Source: Bacteroidales bacterium UBA2716 (GTDB taxonomy: Bacteria > Bacteroidota > Bacteroidia > Bacteroidales > UBA932). Taken from it: 10,695 nucleotides of DNA. How positions within the stretch are numbered: position 1 is the first letter of the stretch; the number at the start of each line of letters is the position of its first letter. Under the pieces are notes generated by a model. It was not told the DNA's origin. It searched no databases and saw nothing but the letters and a program-made list of their open reading frames with translations. The stretch is taken from assembly GCA_002354005.1 (NCBI GenBank), contig DEKS01000087.1, forward strand, positions 13,506-24,200, read 5' to 3'. A program made the translations under genes and the position numbers. Below are positions 6,531 through 10,695 of the stretch, piece by piece.

Positions 6531-6538
6531 CAAATATA
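6531..6538 (-). promoter_or_regulatory. -7 promoter element of tatD
   Basis: The minus strand reads TATATTTG, a full match to TAnnTTTG, then TAGAT and the ATG of tatD at 6525. No TTG is found 19-21 bases upstream, so the -33 part is poor. If active, transcription would start within one or two bases of the start codon. Confidence 0.45.
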
Positions 6539-6560
6539 AGAAATTATTCCCAAATGTGAT

Positions 6561-6593
6561 GAGATACACTCGGCCTTTGGCCTCGGTATGACA
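6561..6593 (-). repeat. Dispersed short repeat, divergent copy 3, between dprA and tatD
   Basis: On the minus strand TGTCATACCGAGGCCA begins a 33-base segment ending in CGAGTGTATCTC. It keeps the outline of copies 1 and 2 (TGTCAT, CCGAG, an A/G-rich centre, CGAG, ATCTC), with a changed centre (GGCCAAAGGCC) that is itself a small inverted repeat. It starts two bases after the dprA stop codon. Confidence 0.55.
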
Positions 6594-6594
6594 C

Positions 6595-7749
6595 TCATTC
6601 CCACTCCGGAGCGAGCGAGCAGCGGCGCAGCAGGTCCACGTGCAGGAATCCCGCCGCCTCCAGGGTGCTGACGGCCGTCATGGTGGCGGCAAAAGGCTGG
6701 CGCAGCAGGGCCGACAGTTCCTCTACCGTCACGCCCCGGTTCTTTTGGACGGCGAGGCCGGCGTCGAGCTCCGCTGATCCGGCGCCGAACTGCCGCTGGA
6801 GAGCGTCGGCAAGGACATTCGGACTGCCGGGAGCTGTCTTCCGGGCCGATGCGCCCAGGCCCAGCCGAGCCACCAGGTCCTCCGGCGTGGTGATAATCTC
6901 GGCCATGTTCTCGTGGATGAGCGAGTTACAGCCGGCGCTGCGAAGGTCGTCGGCCCGTCCGGGAAGGGCATACACGTCGCGCCCGTACTCCATCGCATAA
7001 CGTGCCGTCATGAGCGAACCGCCCTTGCTTTTGGATTCCACCACTATTACGGCGCGTGTGAGGGCGGCGATAATCCGGTTGCGGCGCAGGAAGTTCAGGG
7101 CCACCGGCGCTGTCCCGGTAGGGTAGTCCGTCACCAGGCCGCACCCCGGCGCCCCCACCATTTGCATGGCCAGGCGTTCATGCTGCCAGGGGTACATTTT
7201 GTCGATACCCGTGGGCAGCACGCCAATGGTGGTGAGGCCGCACTCCAGGGCTGTCTGGTGGGCGATGCCATCGGCCCCCAGCGCCATGCCGCTCACGATG
7301 CACGGCTGCACCTTGGCCCGCGCCAGCCCTTCCACCAGTTTCCGGCACCAGGCACGTCCGTAGGGGCTGAGGTCCCGCGTGCCCACGACGCCCACCATCG
7401 GGTGCATCTCGAAAATCTGTGTGGGAGGGGTGCTCCCGTTCAGGTAAAGGCCCAGCGGCGGGTCCGGAATCTCCCGCAGCGGGGCGGGGTAGTCAGGGTC
7501 CGGGTACCCCAGAAAGCGGAAGCCCTGCTCGCGGATGCGGGTGAGTTCCCCCTCCGCCCACTCCAGCATGGAGGGAACCAGCCGGGCAAACAGCTCCGGA
7601 TGAGATGCCCGGTCGGGGCCGGGTATGACGCCGTCGAAAAGCGCCCGGGCGCTTCCCGCCTTCTCCATAAGGGCCATCGCCAGCCTGGGATGGTACCCGA
7701 AAATCTTGTTCAGCGCACACAGCGCCACTTGTTCATCAAATTCCATCAT
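6595..7749 (-). CDS. dprA: DNA-processing protein A (DprA/Smf)
   Basis: With the start at the ATG at 7747-7749 (MMEFDEQ) the protein has 384 residues. DprA binds incoming single-stranded DNA and loads RecA during natural transformation; many non-competent bacteria also keep it. An N-terminal helical domain covers about the first 100 residues. The Rossmann-like DNA-binding fold follows, with VVGTRDLSPYG, SGMALGADGIAH, GVLPTGIDKMYPWQH, NFLRRNRIIAALT and ESKSKGGSLMTARYAMEYGRDVYALPG. In the usual GSR motif the Ser is replaced by Thr (GTR). A C-terminal winged-helix domain (about the last 60 residues, VTVEELSALLRQPFAATMTAVSTLEAAGFLH) completes the standard architecture. The longer in-frame start at 7782 is rejected because it falls inside the queA terminator and a promoter element. 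It is probably transcribed from 7754-7782. The next gene, tatD, is 69 bases downstream. Confidence 0.95.
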   Translation of the reverse strand: MMEFDEQVALCALNKIFGYHPRLAMALMEKAGSARALFDGVIPGPDRASHPELFARLVPSMLEWAEGELTRIREQGFRFLGYPDPDYPAPLREIPDPPLGLYLNGSTPPTQIFEMHPMVGVVGTRDLSPYGRAWCRKLVEGLARAKVQPCIVSGMALGADGIAHQTALECGLTTIGVLPTGIDKMYPWQHERLAMQMVGAPGCGLVTDYPTGTAPVALNFLRRNRIIAALTRAVIVVESKSKGGSLMTARYAMEYGRDVYALPGRADDLRSAGCNSLIHENMAEIITTPEDLVARLGLGASARKTAPGSPNVLADALQRQFGAGSAELDAGLAVQKNRGVTVEELSALLRQPFAATMTAVSTLEAAGFLHVDLLRRCSLAPEWE

Positions 7750-7753
7750 GGGG

Positions 7754-7782
7754 CGAAAGTAATGCATAAAAACGAGAAACAA
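7754..7782 (-). promoter_or_regulatory. Possible dprA promoter
   Basis: The minus strand shows TACTTTCG (7754-7761), one mismatch from TAnnTTTG, with a TTG 18 bases upstream (7780-7782), slightly closer than the usual 19-21. The element ends four bases before the ATG at 7749, so the mRNA would be leaderless. The TTG lies within the terminator stem of queA. Confidence 0.4.
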
Positions 7783-7811
7783 CGCAATCGGTTGAAAGAT
7801 TGCGTTGTTTC
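7768..7811 (-). terminator. Terminator after queA
   Basis: A perfect 14-bp stem is formed by 7776-7789 (GAAACAACGCAATC) and 7798-7811 (its exact reverse complement) around an eight-base loop. On the minus strand it is followed by TCG and then TTTTT (7768-7772). It lies about 40 bases after the queA stop and before dprA. The three-base gap before the T-run is slightly non-canonical. The plus strand also has a T-run nearby, but no plus-strand gene is present. Confidence 0.75.
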
Positions 7812-7852
7812 ACATGTTTTTTCTGCTGTTTCTACCGATTCGGTAAAAAAAA

Positions 7853-8902
7853 TTACACAATTAAAAGGGCGTCTCCGTAGGGGCCGAACTTGTAGCCTTC
7901 CTTGAGTGCTTCCTCGTACGCGGCCATTACCGGCTTGTATCCGCCGAAGGCTGCCACGCTCATGAGCATGGTGCTCTGCGGCAGGTGGAAGTTGGAGACG
8001 ATGGCATCCGGCACGGAGTAGTCGTACGGGGGGAAGATGAACTTGTTGGTCCAGCCGTCGAAGGCGTTTACCTCATGCGTGGTGGTTACGTAGGTTTCCA
8101 GTCCGCGCATGACAGTGGCACCAATGGCGCAAACCTTTTTGCCGGAGCGCTTGGCCTTGTTGATAATCGCGGCGGCCTCTTCCGGGATGATGAGGCGCTC
8201 GGAGTCCATGCGGTGCTTGGAAAGGTCTTCCACATCTACGCTGCGGAAATGGCCGATACCCATGTGTACGGTAATGAAAGCCTTTTCGATGTCCTTGAGG
8301 ATCATGCGGTTAAAGAGCTCGCGGCTAAAGTGCAGGCCGGCGGCGGGAGCGCTCACGGCACCCTCATGACGGGCAAAGATGGTCTGGTAATTCTCCGCAT
8401 CCTCCGGAGTGGTCTTTTCTTTCACCCATTCCGGCACGTAAGGCTCACCCAGGGCAAACAGGGCCTCCTTGAAGTCCTCGTACGGACCGTCGAAGAGGAA
8501 ACGCAGGGTGCGGCCGCGGGAGGTGGTGTTATCAATCACCTCCGCCACCATGGATTCGTCCTCGCCGAAGTACAGTTTATTGCCGATACGGATTTTTCGG
8601 GCCGGATCCACAATGACGTCCCACAGGCGCTGCTCACGGTTGAGTTCGCGGAGGAGGAGCACCATGATATCGGCCCCGGTCTTTTCCTTTTTACCGTACA
8701 GGCGTGCGGGGAAGACTTTGGTGTCGTTGAGGACAAAGACATCCCCTTTGCCAAAATAGTCGATAATATCCTTGAAGATCCGGTGCTCAATTTCGCCGGT
8801 ATTTTTGTGGAGAACCATCAGACGGGCTTCGTCCCGCCAACGGGGAGGGTTCTGGGCAATCCGATCCTGGGGAAGATCGAAGTTGAATTGTGAAAGTTTC
8901 AT
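7853..8902 (-). CDS. queA: tRNA preQ1(34) S-adenosylmethionine ribosyltransferase-isomerase
   Basis: A complete 349-residue QueA, the usual length. The enzyme transfers and rearranges the ribosyl group of S-adenosylmethionine onto 7-aminomethyl-7-deazaguanine (preQ1) at tRNA position 34, giving epoxyqueuosine, the penultimate step of queuosine synthesis. Family signatures include FDLPQDRIAQNPPRWRDEARLM at the N-terminus, VLNDTKVFPARLYG (about 57-70), NYQTIFARHEGAVSAPAAGLHFS (about 172-194), HMGIGHFRSV, and DGWTNKFIFPPYDYSVPDAIVSNFHLPQSTMLMSVAAFGG with GPYGDALLI near the end. The start at 8900-8902 fits FDLP at the family position; a GGAG lies only three bases before it. No preQ1 riboswitch is evident upstream. 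The 90-base gap to the TPR gene contains a dispersed repeat. Transcription ends at the hairpin at 7768-7811. Confidence 0.97.
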   Translation of the reverse strand: MKLSQFNFDLPQDRIAQNPPRWRDEARLMVLHKNTGEIEHRIFKDIIDYFGKGDVFVLNDTKVFPARLYGKKEKTGADIMVLLLRELNREQRLWDVIVDPARKIRIGNKLYFGEDESMVAEVIDNTTSRGRTLRFLFDGPYEDFKEALFALGEPYVPEWVKEKTTPEDAENYQTIFARHEGAVSAPAAGLHFSRELFNRMILKDIEKAFITVHMGIGHFRSVDVEDLSKHRMDSERLIIPEEAAAIINKAKRSGKKVCAIGATVMRGLETYVTTTHEVNAFDGWTNKFIFPPYDYSVPDAIVSNFHLPQSTMLMSVAAFGGYKPVMAAYEEALKEGYKFGPYGDALLIV

Positions 8903-8959
8903 TTGCTCCGTTATTTCGATACTTTTATAATACGGATGATTGGGAAAAAAAGTTTCATC

Positions 8960-8991
8960 GAGATTCCTCGACTTCGCTCGGAATGACAGGC
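8960..8991 (-). repeat. Dispersed short repeat, copy 2, between TPR gene and queA
   Basis: On the minus strand GCCTGTCATTCCGAGCGAAG (8972-8991) is identical to copy 1 in tatD and continues with TCGAGGAATCTC (8960-8971). TCGAG-GAAT-CTCGA forms a small hairpin, and a T-run lies a few bases further on (8945-8951), so weak termination or mRNA processing before queA is conceivable. It begins just after the stop codon of the TPR gene. Confidence 0.85.
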
Positions 8992-8992
8992 G

Positions 8993-9919
8993 TCATTTCC
9001 GGTTATAGGCGTCCAGGCGGGCCTGGGCACCGGCGCGGTCGGTCTCCGTTTCCCCATGGGCGGCCATCAGGGCCAGGTACTTCTTCTCTGCTTTTACGTC
9101 TTTGGTGGTGCGGCACATCAGCAGGCAGTTCTTGAGGGCGGTCATGTCGGCGGGGTGCTTCTTGAGCACCTGGTCGTAGTATTTGCGGGCCTTCTTGTAG
9201 TCCTTTTTCACCAAATAGTAGGAGCCCAGGTTATCCAGGAACAGGGGGTTGTCCTTGCTGTAGGTGAGCAGGTGCTCCGACAGGGCCTTGAACGCCTCCT
9301 GCGAGGCCGGGGAGTTAATCCGGAACAGGGCGGCGCAATAGTCCTGCATAAAGGCCTCGAACTGTTCGCCGGTCACGCTGCCCAGCTGGTCGTGCACCCA
9401 GTCCGGCTTGCGGGTATAATGGAAGGTTACCAGGGCCTTGAGCTCCTGCAGGGCCATCTCCGGGCTCTCTTTCTCATAGGCCAGGAGGGCGTTCACCTTA
9501 ATCATCTGCCAGTCCAGGTGGTTCTGGGCGGTGGCAATGGCTTTGCCGATGGCCGAAAGGGCCTCGGCGAAGAGGGCTTCGTCATAGTCCACCACCTCAA
9601 AATAGTTCACCTTTTTGCCGGTAGAATCCGTCATGGGAAGGAGCGGTGCGTTGCCCAGGTAGCGGTCCCGGTCCATGGGAACCAGGCGGGTGTGCTGGCA
9701 GCGGTTGAAGCAAAAGGCAAAGCGGGCAATCATATGGTTGGGGTCCTCCGGATAGGCGGCTTCCCATTTGGTGAGGAGGGTTTCCACGCCCAGGCCGTCC
9801 GGCCCTACGCGGTCTACCAGGTTGCTGTAGCGGCGCAGGTAATCGTCCTTGGATTCCTGCGCTTGCAGCGGCGCCAGGCAAAAAAGGCCCAGCAGGAGGA
9901 GGAGAATGAATTTTTTCAT
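8993..9919 (-). CDS. Exported TPR-containing protein of unknown function
   Basis: A 308-residue protein with a clear N-terminal signal peptide (MKKFILLLLLGLFCLAPLQA, cut before Gln21). Cys14 does not sit in a proper lipobox, so a periplasmic protein is favoured over a lipoprotein. The best repeat is a tetratricopeptide at about residues 225-258 (NPLFLDNLGSYYLVKKDYKKARKYYDQVLKKHP), with the usual small and aromatic positions. The rest is helical and could hold degenerate TPRs, for example around 113-160. No enzyme motif is seen. Such proteins usually act as protein-protein scaffolds; the partner here is unknown. The ATG at 9917-9919 overlaps the TGA of the RNA methyltransferase gene (ATGA), so expression is probably coupled to it. 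The gene ends at the dispersed repeat that precedes queA. Confidence 0.82.
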   Translation of the reverse strand: MKKFILLLLLGLFCLAPLQAQESKDDYLRRYSNLVDRVGPDGLGVETLLTKWEAAYPEDPNHMIARFAFCFNRCQHTRLVPMDRDRYLGNAPLLPMTDSTGKKVNYFEVVDYDEALFAEALSAIGKAIATAQNHLDWQMIKVNALLAYEKESPEMALQELKALVTFHYTRKPDWVHDQLGSVTGEQFEAFMQDYCAALFRINSPASQEAFKALSEHLLTYSKDNPLFLDNLGSYYLVKKDYKKARKYYDQVLKKHPADMTALKNCLLMCRTTKDVKAEKKYLALMAAHGETETDRAGAQARLDAYNRK

Positions 9920-10695
9920 CGGATGTCCATTCTAATTCGTTTGGCTTTGGGATACAGGTTGTTACACCGTTTCCCCAGATTTTTGGCAGGCCCCAGCGGT
10001 AGGCCCTGATAACAGATGGTAAGCGGGCCTACAGGCGCCTGGGCGGGCAGCGCCAGGGCGTCTCCGTGCAAATACTGTAAGGCGGTCCTGCGGTCTACGT
10101 CCCAGGAGGGAAGCGCTTCCGGCGGGGAAGGGCACTCTGCCCGGAACAGCACAAAGGGGTCTGCGGAGCGCACAGGTTCTGCTTCTCCGTGCTTGCGAAG
10201 GACGGCGGCATATTGTCCCTCGCCGGGAACCAGGCCCGGCAGGAGGGCATAGCCGCAGCGCGTGGGGATGGCGGGGGAGGCATCGGCCAGGATGGGGACG
10301 ATATCGGCCCCCAGTTCTTCCGCCGCCCAGGCTACGGTGTCGTCGTTTTCCAGGTGGTTGAAGGTGCAGGTGGAGTAGATAAGGTAGCCGCCCCTCTTGA
10401 GGGTGCCCCAGATATCCCGCAGGATGCGGCGGGAACGGGCGGCGCAGAATTCCACCGTCTCAGGCGACCATTCCGCTACGGCCTGCGCGTCTTTGCGGAA
10501 CATGCCCTCGCCGGAGCAGGGGACATCGGCCACGATAACATCGAAAAGGGGGGTGTTTCCAAAGGCCGACGGGTCCCGCGAAACCGTGCCCACGCGAGGG
10601 TCTCCCCAGGTTTGAACGTTGCTGCGGAGGACGCCGTAGCGGGCGCGCATCACTTCGTTGGACAGGAGCGTAAAGCGGTCCCCCAGGCGTTCCCG
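9916..10695 (-). CDS. RsmF-like rRNA cytosine-C5 methyltransferase, partial (5' end beyond window)
   Basis: The reading frame is open to the right edge, so the true N-terminus is outside; 259 codons plus the stop are visible. The protein belongs to the NOL1/NOP2/Sun (RsmB/RsmF) family of SAM-dependent RNA m5C methyltransferases. The visible part starts RERLGDRFTLLSNEVMRARYGVLRSNVQTWGDP, typical after the SAM-binding strand. DVIVADVPCSGEGMFRKD is motif IV with the Pro-Cys pair, and YSTCTFNHLEND is motif VI with the catalytic Cys. The C-terminal 110 residues (ending GLPLGPAKNLGKRCNNLYPKAKRIRM) resemble the extra RNA-binding domain of RsmF-type enzymes, which methylate 16S rRNA. RsmF-like is therefore preferred over RsmB-like, but the target base is inferred. 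GTG or ATG codons at 10653-10648 are internal, not starts. The stop overlaps the start of the TPR gene. Confidence 0.92.
   Translation of the reverse strand, partial: RERLGDRFTLLSNEVMRARYGVLRSNVQTWGDPRVGTVSRDPSAFGNTPLFDVIVADVPCSGEGMFRKDAQAVAEWSPETVEFCAARSRRILRDIWGTLKRGGYLIYSTCTFNHLENDDTVAWAAEELGADIVPILADASPAIPTRCGYALLPGLVPGEGQYAAVLRKHGEAEPVRSADPFVLFRAECPSPPEALPSWDVDRRTALQYLHGDALALPAQAPVGPLTICYQGLPLGPAKNLGKRCNNLYPKAKRIRMDIR

Noticed and set aside
7747..7782. Upstream start for dprA adding 11 residues
   Set aside because: It would begin inside the queA terminator stem and the proposed promoter; MMEFDEQ fits the family start better.
7833..7845. Palindrome TACCGATTCGGTA just after queA
   Set aside because: Only six paired bases per arm with a one-base centre, and the 14-bp terminator next to it explains the region; too short to call an operator.
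6913..7905. Plus-strand open frame of about 330 codons opposite dprA
   Set aside because: Rich in His, Arg and Gly and without family motifs; a shadow of dprA that also crosses the queA terminator.
7985..8893. Plus-strand open frame of about 300 codons opposite queA
   Set aside because: The minus strand encodes unmistakable QueA over the same span.
8903..8992. preQ1 riboswitch ahead of queA
   Set aside because: The gap holds the dispersed repeat and an AT-rich stretch; I could not find the short stem with an A-rich tail pairing expected for a preQ1-I riboswitch.
8890..9135. Small plus-strand open frame containing RDSSTSLGMTG
   Set aside because: That peptide is a translation of the dispersed repeat, a known source of false small proteins; no promoter or ribosome site is seen.
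9056..10009. Plus-strand open frame of about 317 codons opposite the TPR and RsmF-like genes
   Set aside because: Crosses two convincing minus-strand genes; composition is that of an antisense frame.
1..10695. CRISPR array, transposon, prophage or defence island
   Set aside because: No regularly spaced direct repeats, transposase, integrase or phage genes were seen; the genes are ordinary housekeeping and envelope functions on one strand.

Overview
The window looks like core chromosome from a member of the Bacteroidota, most likely order Bacteroidales. The evidence is an ExbB / four-helix membrane protein / ExbD / ExbD gene block with sequences typical of that order, promoters of the Bacteroidetes type (TTG, about 20 nt, TAnnTTTG), A-rich leaders that mostly lack Shine-Dalgarno sites, and exported proteins cleaved before Gln. 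Genus cannot be read from this sequence. All twelve recognisable genes lie on the minus strand, so the window is best read from right to left. No gene-free stretch exceeds about 110 bases.

Right end (10695 to 7853): a partial RsmF-like rRNA cytosine-C5 methyltransferase overlaps by ATGA the start of an exported TPR protein. After a 90-base gap that holds a dispersed repeat comes queA (queuosine biosynthesis), closed by a strong 14-bp hairpin terminator. Middle right (7749 to 4703): dprA (DNA uptake and recombination mediator), a tatD-family metal-dependent hydrolase, and ansA (cytoplasmic type I asparaginase) overlapping tatD by ATGA. Both dprA and tatD have a -7 promoter element only 4-5 bases before the start codon, which suggests leaderless transcripts.

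Middle left (4602 to 2276): a four-gene energy-transduction operon encoding an ExbB/TolQ proton-channel subunit with an N-terminal signal peptide, a small four-helix membrane protein of unknown function, and two different ExbD/TolR proteins. It ends in a UUCG-tetraloop terminator. Left end (2166 to 1): a small helix-turn-helix protein with a perfect 10-bp inverted repeat just before its start codon, asnS (asparaginyl-tRNA synthetase) with its own good promoter inside the 3' end of the upstream gene, and a partial uridine kinase.

The window is mostly housekeeping and shows no CRISPR array, transposase, prophage or evident new defence system. The most unusual signal is a short dispersed repeat (core GTCATTCCGAGCGAAG) present in at least three copies. 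One copy sits in frame inside tatD and appears to supply about 11 residues of the protein. Secondary points of interest are the inverted repeat at the HTH gene, the nested asnS promoter and the conserved unknown protein in the exbBD operon.
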